Assembly: GCF_002583405.1 (NCBI RefSeq)
Contig: NZ_BCMJ01000002.1
Coordinates: forward strand, 361,878-425,877
Reading direction: 5' to 3'
Source of the DNA: Secundilactobacillus silagincola
GTDB lineage: Bacteria; Bacillota; Bacilli; Lactobacillales; Lactobacillaceae
Length of the DNA: 64,000 nucleotides
Part shown: positions 1-8,741 of the stretch, in pieces
Layout: every line of letters begins with the position of its first letter
Numbering within the stretch: the first letter of the stretch is position 1
Translations under genes and position numbers: made by a program
The notes under the pieces: model-generated
Told to the model about the DNA's origin: nothing
The model's input: the letters and a program-made list of their open reading frames with translations, nothing else
Database searches by the model: none

Positions 1-216
1 AACGTTCAGTCAGTCATCAACGCCATGGTTGATAAAGATGGCAACCTGGCCATTGATCCTAAAGATGATGTCTTTAGTGGGCTGACCGCTACAACGAATG
101 GTGAAATTATTAACGCGCGGTTGCGTGAAGCCCTTAAACTTGATCCGCTGCCAACGGATGAGCCAGTTAAGGACGAAAAGACTGATCAATCAGCTGAGTC
201 GAAGGGAGCTGAGTAG
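1..216 (+). CDS. pntA1: NAD(P) transhydrogenase subunit alpha part 1, 3' end (partial)
   Basis: This is the C-terminal 71 codons of a gene that begins before the window; frame 1 is open from the first base to TAG at 214-216. The product is the soluble NAD(H)-binding part (domain I) of the membrane transhydrogenase, which couples hydride transfer between NADH and NADP+ to proton movement. The fragment alone is not diagnostic. The call rests on the two following genes, which are clear membrane and NADP(H)-binding subunits, and on a tail that matches the end of split PntA proteins. The next gene starts 1 base after the stop. Confidence 0.8.
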   Translation, partial: NVQSVINAMVDKDGNLAIDPKDDVFSGLTATTNGEIINARLREALKLDPLPTDEPVKDEKTDQSAESKGAE

Positions 217-217
217 A

Positions 218-529
218 ATGAGTCAGGAATTATATACGAATCTTGCCATTTTTGTTTTGAGTCTACTAGTTGGATTCGAAGTTATTAGTAAAATCCCAGC
301 AACGTTGCATACACCAATGATGTCTGGTGCTAATGCTATTCACGGTGTGGTTGTTGTGGGTGCGATTTTAGTTGCTCTTGAAGCTGATACGCCAACCTTT
401 TATGTGATTGCCTTTATCGCAGCCTTTCTGGGAGCCATCAACGTTTCTGGTGGTTACGTGGTTACCGACCGGATGCTTGAAATGTTCTCGAAGCCTAAGG
501 ACAAGGGTAACAAAGGAGGCGACAAGTGA
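218..529 (+). CDS. pntA2: NAD(P) transhydrogenase subunit alpha part 2 (membrane)
   Basis: The protein has 103 residues with about three hydrophobic segments after an N-terminus MSQELYTN, and it contains the conserved stretch PMMSGANAIHG typical of the alpha-2 membrane subunit. It forms part of the proton channel (domain II) with PntB in the cytoplasmic membrane. ATG 218 follows a GAAGGGAG ribosome binding site in the end of pntA1. The reading frame is open further upstream, but that part lies inside pntA1 and is not coding. Its stop overlaps the start of pntB, a sign of translational coupling in a three-gene operon. Confidence 0.93.
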   Translation: MSQELYTNLAIFVLSLLVGFEVISKIPATLHTPMMSGANAIHGVVVVGAILVALEADTPTFYVIAFIAAFLGAINVSGGYVVTDRMLEMFSKPKDKGNKGGDK

Positions 530-1947
530 TGTCTGGGTTAATGACGCTTGTTTCTCTGTGTTATTTAATTAGTGCGGTTTGCTACGTGATGGGGCTGCAT
601 ATGATGCGGACACCTAAAACTGCCCGTAACGGTAACCGGCTGTCATTTGTCGGCATGATCCTTGCCGTTATTATGACTTTCTTGATCGTTTTGAAAAAGA
701 ATGATACCACGATGACCGCATGGCTTGTGCTGTTGGTTGCCTTGGTTCTTGGGGTCGGCTATGGTGTTTACCGAGCTCGAACCGTGAAAATGACCGATAT
801 GCCACAACTGGTTAGTCTGTTTAACGCCGTTGGTGGTGGTGCCGCTGCTGCGATTGGTACCTTTGACTATTTGAGTAAGCCAGCTGGTGCTTCACTATCA
901 GTTGCCTTTTCACTGCCCGTGATCTTGGACCTGATTATTGGTAGTATTACCTTCTCAGGTTCGCTGATTGCCACGGGTAAATTGGCCGGTAAGGTTTCCG
1001 GTAAGCCAATTACTTTTCCTGGTGCCAAATTATTAAATGGCATTGTGGTGCTGATTATCTTAGCTGCCATCGTCATGACGGTTGGTTTTCCAACCAACGT
1101 TTGGACGTTAGTGACCGCTATCGTTGCTAGTCTTGTCTTCGGTATCTTAATGACCATTCCAATTGGTGGTGCCGATATGCCGGTTGTTGTTTCACTGTTA
1201 AACGCCTTTACTGGTTTAGCGGTTGCCATGGCTGGTTTCGTTATCGACAACCAAGTCTTGATCATCGCCGGTGCCTTAGTTGGTGCTGCTGGTACCATTT
1301 TGACCTTGCAAATGGCTGCTGCTATGAACCGTTCAGTGGCGAACATCATTGCCGGAGGTTTCGGTACTGGTGATAGCGGCGGATCGACTAGTGCTGATGA
1401 AGTTCCCGTTAACGTTAAGGAAACTTCTGCTGATGATATTGGGGTGCAATTAGCCTATGCCAAGAACGTTATGATTGTTCCTGGGTATGGTCTGGCTGCT
1501 GCCCAAGCGCAACATGAAGTCGCCGAATTAGCCAAGTTATTGACTGATAACGACATTAACGTTAACTACGCGATTCACCCAGTTGCTGGACGGATGCCTG
1601 GTCACATGAACGTGCTGTTGGCTGAAGTTAACGTGCCATACGACCAAATGAAGCAGCTTGAAGAAGCCAATTCCATGTTTGAAAACACGGATGTTTCCTT
1701 GGTTATTGGTGCTAACGATGTCACTAACCCAGCTGCTCGTGAACCTAACACCGCAATTTCTGGGATGCCTATTCTGGACGTTGATAAATCGAAGTCGGTG
1801 GTTGTCATCAAGCGTTCTATGAGTACTGGTTATGCTGGTATTCAAAACTCGCTGTTCTCTGATGATAAGACCAGCATGTTCTTCTCAGATGCTAAGAAGG
1901 GGTTGCAAGAAATTATTGCATCGACTAAAGAGTATCTGGATCAATAA
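529..1947 (+). CDS. pntB: NAD(P) transhydrogenase subunit beta
   Basis: The 472-residue protein has an N-terminal half of roughly eight membrane helices and a C-terminal soluble NADP(H)-binding domain with the VPGYGLAAAQAQH fingerprint near residue 330. With the two alpha parts it makes the proton-translocating transhydrogenase, which supplies or balances NADPH. A GTG at 526 lies directly before the ATG at 529. I take ATG because it gives the usual TGATG overlap with pntA2 and good spacing from AAAGGAGG at 512-519. A hairpin terminator closes the operon. Confidence 0.95.
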   Translation: MSGLMTLVSLCYLISAVCYVMGLHMMRTPKTARNGNRLSFVGMILAVIMTFLIVLKKNDTTMTAWLVLLVALVLGVGYGVYRARTVKMTDMPQLVSLFNAVGGGAAAAIGTFDYLSKPAGASLSVAFSLPVILDLIIGSITFSGSLIATGKLAGKVSGKPITFPGAKLLNGIVVLIILAAIVMTVGFPTNVWTLVTAIVASLVFGILMTIPIGGADMPVVVSLLNAFTGLAVAMAGFVIDNQVLIIAGALVGAAGTILTLQMAAAMNRSVANIIAGGFGTGDSGGSTSADEVPVNVKETSADDIGVQLAYAKNVMIVPGYGLAAAQAQHEVAELAKLLTDNDINVNYAIHPVAGRMPGHMNVLLAEVNVPYDQMKQLEEANSMFENTDVSLVIGANDVTNPAAREPNTAISGMPILDVDKSKSVVVIKRSMSTGYAGIQNSLFSDDKTSMFFSDAKKGLQEIIASTKEYLDQ

Positions 1948-2002
1948 TCTTAATTTGGGTTTCCAATCAATTCACTGATATGTTTCAAGTTTTAATTGAA
2001 AG

Positions 2003-2049
2003 CAGCCTGACCGTTGTCATTTAGTGATAAGCGGACAGGCTGTTTTTTA
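2003..2049 (+). terminator. Rho-independent terminator after pntB
   Basis: An imperfect stem, AGCCTG-ACCG paired with CGG-ACAGGCT around an AT-rich loop, is followed by TGTTTTTTAA. It lies about 60 bases after the pntB stop. Confidence 0.8.
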
Positions 2050-2216
2050 ATACCAGCATTTCTAACGTTTTAGAAACATTTTTGAACTGTCAAGCTCGGA
2101 AAGAGCTCTTTTGATGACTATGAAGTGCTGGTTTGCTAAGAATATATATTAAAGTTATAAAAAAATATGCCAAGTATATGTATTATGTGATATTATGAAC
2201 ATACAGGAGGCGACGT

Positions 2217-2843
2217 ATGAAAATTTTAATTCTAGGTAGTTCTGGTGTTTTGGGACAAGCCGTACTAAAGCAATTAGCACCATTACCAGACGTTACTATT
2301 CGGGCGTTTGATCGAGGAAAAAAGGGTGTTATTTACCCTGAGTTTGTTGAACATGCAGTTGGTGATGCCACGAAAGTTACTGATTTAAAGATGGCTTTAA
2401 AGGACGTTGATGTTGTTTTTTCAACACTTGGTCCTTTCAAAGTGGAGACTTATGCTAAGCCGCTAGTTCAAGCTATGCAGGAGACGGGTGTGACCCGTTT
2501 ATTCTGGTCAACTCAGTTTCAAATTTACGATAAAGACGTTTCCAGTGAGAATCTAGCATTAGCAGCCACATTTGGTTTTGATGAAGTAACTGAACGGGGT
2601 TATGTTCAAAATCAACGCGAGGCCGCTGATATTATTGAAGCTGGCGGTCTTAACAGTACGTTGTTAATGATTCATTTCTTCAAGTATGACGATACTCTCC
2701 AGCACGCTGTTTTGGATCCTAAGGGCCGGTCAATTTCTGGTGGTCCAATTAGTATTCCTTCGTTAGCAACTGTGTTAGCAGAGATGCTGCATCATGAAAC
2801 TGATTACCGCGAGGATGCTATTCAGATTTCTGCTGCTAAATAA
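2217..2843 (+). CDS. NAD(P)-binding Rossmann-fold protein (atypical SDR / NmrA-like)
   Basis: The 208-residue protein starts with MKILILGSSGVLG, a GxxGxxG dinucleotide-binding loop at residues 7-13, and continues with alternating beta-alpha segments (DVVFSTLGPF near residue 65). It resembles the small NAD(P)-binding proteins of the NmrA/HSCARG-like or SDR_a5 type, which are redox sensors or flavin/quinone reductases. The substrate cannot be told. It stands alone, with ACAGGAGG at 2202-2209 just before ATG. The gene is complete. Confidence 0.8.
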   Translation: MKILILGSSGVLGQAVLKQLAPLPDVTIRAFDRGKKGVIYPEFVEHAVGDATKVTDLKMALKDVDVVFSTLGPFKVETYAKPLVQAMQETGVTRLFWSTQFQIYDKDVSSENLALAATFGFDEVTERGYVQNQREAADIIEAGGLNSTLLMIHFFKYDDTLQHAVLDPKGRSISGGPISIPSLATVLAEMLHHETDYREDAIQISAAK

Positions 2844-3005
2844 ATTTTTATTTTTTTAAATAATATGGCTCCAGGTCACCGTTTAATACTAAAAACGTTG
2901 ATTTGAAGCTTTTTTATTTGATGATGACAAATATGCTAAACGCTGAGAATCGCCAGTTTAAAAGTGTATAATAACAGTAAAATAAGCTGAAGGGAATGAC
3001 CAGCC

Positions 3006-3965
3006 ATGGACAGACAGACGAGGATGACGCGATATCAGCAGTCTTCGAAAAAGCGTCTTCAAGCGTTCATTTTTATCGTTGCCGCAGTTGTTCTATTTCT
3101 TGGGGTTAGTTTTGTTAGCACTTCCGTACACGCTGCACCGGCTAAAGAAGAGGTTAGCAGTCAGCAAAGCGCAGTCAAACAGCAGTTGCAGAAGTATATT
3201 AATTCGGTCACTAAAGACGGTACAGTTAGCGTTTCGTTTTATAATCTGGGGGCGAAGTCTTCCACTCCCGCAGGTGCCAGCAGTACTGCCAGCTTTTACA
3301 AAGCGGGTCAGTTAGCCGTTGAGAGCTCAAACGCACATAAAGCTTACACCTCAGCAAGCACTTATAAAATGTTTATTGTCACGAATATCTTATCCCGAAT
3401 TAATTCAGGGACGCTGAACAAGAGTGTGCTGAAATCAACCGGATTTAAAGAAATGATTTTGCACAGTCAAAATGGTTTTGCGGAAAGTTATTTAAGTTCA
3501 TATGGATTGAGTAACATGAATAGTTTCGTTAAGAAACAGGGCTGGTACTCACATCCGTTCGCCTCGAATAGAGCTGCCAGAACAACTTCCGCAACTTTGG
3601 TGTCCGTGATGCGTAAATTGGATCAGGGTCGTTCCCCATTCAACAATGCGTCAAATCGTAGTCAGGTGTTGTCGCTGATGAGTCGTCAAGTTTATCGGTC
3701 CGGTATTCCCGCAGGAGCTAATCAGGCTATGAAGGGTTCAACGACGGCTGATAAAGTTGGCTGGCTCTGGTCGTATAACAACGATGCTGGTATCGTTACT
3801 TTACCAAACGGTCAGCGGTACGCCATCGCCATTATGACTCACGGTCATGGTCAATCTGGTTTTAGCGGTTTTCCAAAAATTGCTCGGATTACGAAGAATA
3901 TCCAAACGATTGTTTATGGTAAAACGACTACGAATAAGGTGAACCAATTGTATGGCGTGAAATAG
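3006..3965 (+). CDS. Secreted serine hydrolase, class A beta-lactamase-like
   Basis: The 319-residue protein has a basic N-terminus, a hydrophobic segment (about residues 19-40) and a likely signal peptidase site after SVHA near residue 43, so it is exported or signal-anchored. The class A beta-lactamase-type active site is visible as STYK at 118-121 (SxxK) and a KTG-like DKVGW at 249-253 followed by a YAIAIMTHG strand. Such lactobacillar proteins are usually cell-wall-related serine hydrolases rather than proven antibiotic-resistance enzymes. ATG 3006 is preceded by GAAGGGA; an in-frame ATG at 3024 is an alternative. The stop codon overlaps a dispersed palindromic element. Confidence 0.82.
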   Translation: MDRQTRMTRYQQSSKKRLQAFIFIVAAVVLFLGVSFVSTSVHAAPAKEEVSSQQSAVKQQLQKYINSVTKDGTVSVSFYNLGAKSSTPAGASSTASFYKAGQLAVESSNAHKAYTSASTYKMFIVTNILSRINSGTLNKSVLKSTGFKEMILHSQNGFAESYLSSYGLSNMNSFVKKQGWYSHPFASNRAARTTSATLVSVMRKLDQGRSPFNNASNRSQVLSLMSRQVYRSGIPAGANQAMKGSTTADKVGWLWSYNNDAGIVTLPNGQRYAIAIMTHGHGQSGFSGFPKIARITKNIQTIVYGKTTTNKVNQLYGVK

Positions 3966-4066
3966 AGTGTGAAAACAAGCATGGAGAATAAGGCACAGCC
4001 AACAGAAATTTAGATTTCTGTTGGCTGTGCCTTATTTGCAACTCGTGCTTGTTTGAGTACGTTTTG
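3964..4066 (+). repeat. Dispersed palindromic element, copy 1 (subfamily A)
   Basis: It begins with AGAGTGTG inside the stop codon region of the serine hydrolase gene and ends near GTACGTTTT. Outer arms AACAAGC and GCTTGTT flank a nearly perfect central stem of about 23 bp (AATAAGGCACAGCC and its complement) with a three-base loop. It probably also ends transcription from both sides, since it lies between this gene and the converging TetR gene. Confidence 0.85.
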
Positions 4067-4076
4067 AATAAATTCG

Positions 4077-4656
4077 TTACAGTTCCTCCAAGTGATGCAA
4101 CGCCACCAACAGCATTTGCTTAAAACTATCAGTTTCGTTGACCGCATCGTTTTTAAACCAGCCACGGCCGACATTGACAATTTCGCCAATAATGAGATTA
4201 CGGATCATCCGGGTAGCATTCAAGCGAAGTTCATCACTCATGTCAATTTTCATTAATAACTGGTATAAAATTTGTCTCAAAGCTTGGGAACTTGGCGCTT
4301 GAACGGGGTCTGTATTTAATAGTTCACGAGGAATTGCCAGGACGAACTGCCAGGACGAACTGCGTGAGTTTAAAACGCTCAAGCGCGTATTGCCGGCAAA
4401 CGAAGGCAAATTTAAGGACGGCTTCCTCACCTGATAGCCCCAGTAATTGCTGCTGTAATTTGGCCAGCAAGTCAGCGTTATAAGCTTCATCGATTGAGGC
4501 GTTTAGCGCTGTGACATCGGGAAAATAATTGTAGAGTGCCTGTGAGTGGATGTCTAATCGTCTGCTGATGTTAGAGAAGGTTAACGGCTGCTGTTGGGCA
4601 ATCAGCGCCATTGCAGTATTGATGATTTTTACCTTATTTAAAGTTCGACTTGTCAA
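4077..4656 (-). pseudogene. TetR-family regulator, frameshifted by a 13-bp tandem duplication
   Basis: The N-terminal part reads from TTG 4656 (ribosome binding site AAAGAGGCG) with a TetR helix-turn-helix (LTFSNISRRLDIHSQALYNYF) and ends early at 4324. The C-terminal part continues in another frame to TAA at 4077-4079. At the break, 4336-4361, the 13-base unit GCCAGGACGAACT occurs twice in tandem. Removing one unit joins the frames as KLTQFVLAIPRELLNTD and gives a full-length TetR protein of about 188 residues. The TTG start and the separate C-terminal frame fit a recently broken or slippage-variable gene. It faces the TauE/SafE permease it probably controls. Confidence 0.85.
4336..4363. repeat. 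13-bp tandem direct repeat causing the TetR frameshift
   Basis: GCCAGGACGAACT at 4336-4348 is repeated exactly at 4349-4361 and followed by GC. A 13-base gain shifts the frame by one base. Confidence 0.95.
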
Positions 4657-4681
4657 AAATATTCGCCTCTTTGGATTGAAT

Positions 4682-4716
4682 TTTACACACAGTCATTTAT
4701 AATTACAAGGTGTAAA
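4682..4716. promoter_or_regulatory. Candidate TetR operator in the divergent intergenic region
   Basis: A perfect 7-bp inverted repeat, TTTACAC at 4682-4688 and GTGTAAA at 4710-4716, lies in the 76-base gap between the TetR gene and the permease. Its position suits control of both promoters. The long spacing is unusual for TetR, so this is an inference. Confidence 0.45.
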
Positions 4717-4732
4717 TACTAAAATCTGGGTC

Positions 4733-5488
4733 ATGAAAGAAGACGTTAATGTGAATACGGTTATCTTACTATTCGTTGGTTTAATCGTTGGTATCATCGT
4801 GATTTCCTTGGGCGGTGGCGGAGGAGCCATTTATCTTGGGCTGTTAGCTTCCGTGTTTAAAATTTCACCGCTATCAGCAGCTGCTACGTCTCTTGTGACC
4901 TCGTTGCCCTCTGTGATTATCGGTTCATGGGGGTATTATCGTCAGAAACAAATTAATTTTCGAATTGGCAATCAAATGCTGATTTCTGCTATTCCAGCAG
5001 TGGTGATCGGCGCTTTATTGGCGCCGTATATTCCAGAAGTCATTTATCGCTGGGCACTAGGACTGATTTTGGTTATTTTAGGGCTCAGAATCATTATTCG
5101 AAAAGGTGACCGGACTTCACACACGACCCATACCTTATTAATGGCTTCCATGTACGGCGTTTTGAGTGGTCTGATGGTGGGAATCGCTGGTATGAGCGGT
5201 GGTGGTCCGGTTTTAGCTGGCCTATTAATTCTCGGGCTGAATACTTTTCAAGCCGTTGCTACCTCTTCCTATGTCCTAGTTGGGTTAAGTATCATTGGTG
5301 CGCTGATGCACATCAGTGGGGGTCAAGTCGATTGGCAGTTAGGGCTACCACTGATGCTGGGGGCTGCTGTTGGCGCTTTGATTGCGCCGTTGTTAATGAA
5401 GCGGATCGCCAAATCATCACATGCTGCGATGGTTCAGGTGATCATGGCGGTTTTGATGGTGATTATGGGGATTAATACGATTCGTTAA
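4733..5488 (+). CDS. TauE/SafE-family membrane permease
   Basis: The 251-residue protein has about eight hydrophobic segments and two family signatures: a glycine-rich motif LGGGGGAIYLG near residue 26 and GIAGMSGGGPVLAGLL in the second half, the typical tandem repeat of TauE/SafE (DUF81) exporters of sulfur-containing or organic anions. The substrate is unknown. ATG 4733 has no strong ribosome binding site; an in-frame GTG at 4751 just before the first helix is an alternative. It is divergent from the broken TetR regulator, which may leave it derepressed. Confidence 0.88.
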   Translation: MKEDVNVNTVILLFVGLIVGIIVISLGGGGGAIYLGLLASVFKISPLSAAATSLVTSLPSVIIGSWGYYRQKQINFRIGNQMLISAIPAVVIGALLAPYIPEVIYRWALGLILVILGLRIIIRKGDRTSHTTHTLLMASMYGVLSGLMVGIAGMSGGGPVLAGLLILGLNTFQAVATSSYVLVGLSIIGALMHISGGQVDWQLGLPLMLGAAVGALIAPLLMKRIAKSSHAAMVQVIMAVLMVIMGINTIR

Positions 5489-5616
5489 CACTGTTTTGGA
5501 GATTAGGAAAAGCAAGGTGGCATTACACGATTTAATTTGTGAAGCGTTCAAATTACCTGCTGAATAAGGAAAGTCGTATAATGGATATATTCTAACCATT
5601 AAATGGGGGCCAATCT

Positions 5617-8151
5617 ATGACAGCAACAAACCATTTTTATGAGACTTTTCAACCAAGTCATTACAACTTATATCTAGATATTAACCGGGAAACAAAATTG
5701 ATTTCCGGTAAAACTACGATTATGGGAAACGCTTCTCAAACGGCAATTTCCCTGCATCAGAAATTTCTCAACGTATCTGCTGTTGAGGCGGATGGGGAGG
5801 CAGTTGATTTTAACTTAGATCAACCTGCTGAAGCCATTCGCATCAACCTCAAGCAGGCTGGTGAAACGACGCTAACAGTCACTTACACCGCACCTTTGAC
5901 CGACTCCATGATGGGCATTTACCCGTCATATTATGAAGTGAACGGTGAAAAGAAACAGATCATCGGCACTCAGTTTGAAACGACCTTTGCCCGCCAAGCC
6001 TTCCCAGGGATTGACGAACCAGAAGCTAAGGCTACCTTTGATTTAGCTATCAAATTTGACGAACACCCCGGCGAAACAATCATCAGTAACATGCCGGAAG
6101 TTCGCACGGAAAATGGTGTCCACTATTTCGACACCACCATGAAAATGTCCACTTATTTGATTGCCTTTGCCTTTGGTGAACTGCAAACGAAACAAACCAA
6201 GACCAAGAGCGGTGTCACGGTTGGGGTTTTCGGTACGAAAGCACACAAGGCCAACGAGCTGGACTTTGCGTTGGATATCGCCAAGCGCTCGATTGAATTT
6301 TACGAAGACTTCTATCAAACCCCTTATCCACTGCCACATTCATGGCAATTGGCACTGCCTGACTTTTCAGCTGGCGCTATGGAAAACTGGGGCTTGGTCA
6401 CTTATCGGGAAGCCTACCTACTGTTAGATCCTGACAACACGTCGCTGGAAATGAAACAGCAGGTTGCCACAGTCATTGCTCATGAATTAGCTCACCAATG
6501 GTTCGGTGATTTAGTGACCATGAAGTGGTGGGATGACCTATGGCTTAATGAAAGTTTTGCCAACATGATGGAATACGTGGCGGTCGATGCTCTTGAACCT
6601 GATTGGCACATCTGGGAACTATTCCAGACCAGCGAGGCGCCAATGGCCCTGAATCGTGATGCCACTGACGGTGTTCAATCCGTTCACGTTCAAGTGGAGG
6701 ACCCCGCAGAAATCGATGCGCTGTTTGACAGTGCTATTGTTTATGCAAAGGGTGCTCGGATGCTGGTGATGGTGCGTTCATTATTGGGCGACGATGCGCT
6801 GCGTAAGGGACTAAAGAAATACTTTGAAGCTCACCAGTATGGCAACGCAACCGGTGCCGATTTATGGTCAGCACTTGGTGAGGCGTCTGATTTAGACATT
6901 GGTGCTATCATGAACTCTTGGTTGGAACAACCAGGCTATCCAGTGGTGGATGCGCAAGTTGTCGATGGTCAGTTGACCTTGAAACAGCACCAATTCTTTA
7001 TCGGTGACGGCAAGGATACTGGTCGCCAATGGCAAATTCCGTTGAATAGTAATGATTCACAGGCACCGGCTATTTTCAAAGATGCTAAACTGTCTCTAGG
7101 TAATTATGATGATGTTCGTCAGCGTCTTGGGGAACCATTCCGTGTGAACGTGGGGAATAATTCTCATTTTATCGTACATTACGATGAGAAATTACTGAAC
7201 GATATTTTAGCTCACGTGGATGAGTTCGATGCCATTACACAGTTACAATTAATGCAGGATCTCAGGTTGTTAGCAGAAGGCCGGCAAATTTCCTACGCTA
7301 GCGTTGTGCCACTGTTGAAACGATTTGCTGATAGTCATGAAGCAGTGGTCATCACCGCTTTGTATACGTTAGCGAATAATTTAAAGAAGTTTGTTTTGCC
7401 TGATTCAACAGAAGAAAAACAGCTGCAGCAATTGTTTGACCAGCTCAGTGCCGCTCAAGTTAAACGGCTTGGCTGGTTGCCGGTAGCTGGTGAATCCATC
7501 GATGATCAGCTGTCACGACCAATGATTTTGAGTGCGGCATTATACGCGCAAAATGCGGATGCGATTGCGGCTGCCCATCAGATTTTCCAGGACAACCAAG
7601 CGCAGTTAGCAACGTTATCCGCTGACATTCGTGGCTTGATTTTGACTAACGAGGTTAAGCACTATGGGAGTGAAAAACTGTTTGATCAGTTATTAGCTGA
7701 CTATCAACAGACTGCGGATGGCAGTTACAAAGCCAATATTCGTGCTGCTTTGACCAGTACGCCAGATGCTGGGTTGATCAAGAAAACCATTGATCAGTTT
7801 GAAAATGCGGATGTCATCAAACCGCAAGATCTCCGTGGCTGGTTTAGAGGGGTTCTTGCTAACCCTCATGGCGAACAAGCTGCGTGGGATTGGCTCCGTA
7901 CTGATTGGCAATGGCTGGAAGACACGGTTGGTGGCGATATGGAATTCTCAACTTACATCACCGTTACCGCTGGCGTCTTTAAGACGGCGGATCGACTAGC
8001 TGAATTCAAAGCCTTCTTCGAACCAAAACTCAATACACCAGGTTTGACGCGTGAGATCACTATGGACATTAAAGTGATTGAAAGCCGGGTAGCATTGATC
8101 GAAGCTGAAAAGAACGCTGTGAATCAAACGGTTGCCAGTGAGGTTAAATAG
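5617..8151 (+). CDS. pepN: Membrane alanyl aminopeptidase N (M1 family)
   Basis: The 844-residue zinc metallopeptidase carries GAMEN at residues 253-257 and HELAH at 289-293 with the third zinc ligand E312 in NESFA, the full HExxH-(18)-E set of family M1. The length is typical of lactobacillar PepN, which removes N-terminal residues from casein-derived and other peptides in the cytoplasm. An ERAP1-like C-terminal domain fills the last half. ATG 5617 follows TGGGGGCC, and TATAAT at 5576-5581 is a likely -10 box. It is monocistronic, with a terminator after it. Confidence 0.97.
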   Translation: MTATNHFYETFQPSHYNLYLDINRETKLISGKTTIMGNASQTAISLHQKFLNVSAVEADGEAVDFNLDQPAEAIRINLKQAGETTLTVTYTAPLTDSMMGIYPSYYEVNGEKKQIIGTQFETTFARQAFPGIDEPEAKATFDLAIKFDEHPGETIISNMPEVRTENGVHYFDTTMKMSTYLIAFAFGELQTKQTKTKSGVTVGVFGTKAHKANELDFALDIAKRSIEFYEDFYQTPYPLPHSWQLALPDFSAGAMENWGLVTYREAYLLLDPDNTSLEMKQQVATVIAHELAHQWFGDLVTMKWWDDLWLNESFANMMEYVAVDALEPDWHIWELFQTSEAPMALNRDATDGVQSVHVQVEDPAEIDALFDSAIVYAKGARMLVMVRSLLGDDALRKGLKKYFEAHQYGNATGADLWSALGEASDLDIGAIMNSWLEQPGYPVVDAQVVDGQLTLKQHQFFIGDGKDTGRQWQIPLNSNDSQAPAIFKDAKLSLGNYDDVRQRLGEPFRVNVGNNSHFIVHYDEKLLNDILAHVDEFDAITQLQLMQDLRLLAEGRQISYASVVPLLKRFADSHEAVVITALYTLANNLKKFVLPDSTEEKQLQQLFDQLSAAQVKRLGWLPVAGESIDDQLSRPMILSAALYAQNADAIAAAHQIFQDNQAQLATLSADIRGLILTNEVKHYGSEKLFDQLLADYQQTADGSYKANIRAALTSTPDAGLIKKTIDQFENADVIKPQDLRGWFRGVLANPHGEQAAWDWLRTDWQWLEDTVGGDMEFSTYITVTAGVFKTADRLAEFKAFFEPKLNTPGLTREITMDIKVIESRVALIEAEKNAVNQTVASEVK

Positions 8152-8172
8152 TTAAAAGCAAGTTTCAGACAA

Positions 8173-8221
8173 AAAACAGACAGGGTTTCAATCTTTCGGT
8201 TGAGACGCTGTCTGTTTTTTA
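8173..8221. terminator. Terminator between pepN and the converging small gene
   Basis: The stem AAACAGACAG paired with CTGTCTGTTT is followed by a run of T on the + strand. AAAAAA on the other side makes it usable by both converging genes. Confidence 0.85.
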
Positions 8222-8228
8222 ATACGAA

Positions 8229-8552
8229 CTATTCCTCCGCACCGAAGCTAAGTTCTGACATGGAATCTTCTAGTTCTTCCAGTAAATTATTTTGTTCAAT
8301 GAGTCTGAGCCACGCTTGTTGACTCTGTTCGCCGCGTAGTTGCTGGGCAATCTTACCATGGACCTGTTCGACAAATTGACCATACAGTTTGTCTGCTTGA
8401 CGCTGCACTACGGTACTATTGTAACGGCGTGCTGGTGCTCGCTTAAGGTTTTCATCTTTTAAATAGGGTAATGCCCTTTCCATGAAGCGCGCTTCAACCT
8501 GACTATTAGCGGTGAGATAAGCTTGTAACTCTGTAGGATTCAACTGATTCAC
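8229..8552 (-). CDS. Hypothetical protein, 107 residues
   Basis: I do not recognise a family. The protein is soluble, without a signal peptide or membrane segment, and looks mostly alpha-helical, with many Gln, Glu and Leu and an acidic C-terminus (EELEDSMSELSFGAEE). It starts with GTG at 8552 after a GGAAAGTGA ribosome binding site and ends 8 bases from the shared terminator with pepN. It is a stand-alone gene. Confidence 0.65.
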   Translation of the reverse strand: MNQLNPTELQAYLTANSQVEARFMERALPYLKDENLKRAPARRYNSTVVQRQADKLYGQFVEQVHGKIAQQLRGEQSQQAWLRLIEQNNLLEELEDSMSELSFGAEE

Positions 8553-8741
8553 ATCACTTTCCGAACAAACGTTCTTTTAATTAGTATAACCGAAATTTCT
8601 CGAGATTTAAACAGCAGATTTTATTGAGAAGTGGATTGCAGATTTTGCTCTGCCCTTTTACATTACAAGTGTCCGCGAAAAAATATTTTGCGGTGTAAAC
8701 ATGGTAAAATAAAGGTAACTTTATATGTAGGAGGAACGGTC

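Noticed and set aside
867..1349. Antisense open frame inside pntB
   Set aside because: It is a shadow of a strongly supported gene, with a low-complexity product.
3006..3965. True acquired beta-lactamase
   Set aside because: The SxxK and KTG-like motifs are shared with housekeeping cell-wall serine hydrolases, base use matches the neighbours and there is no sign of transfer.
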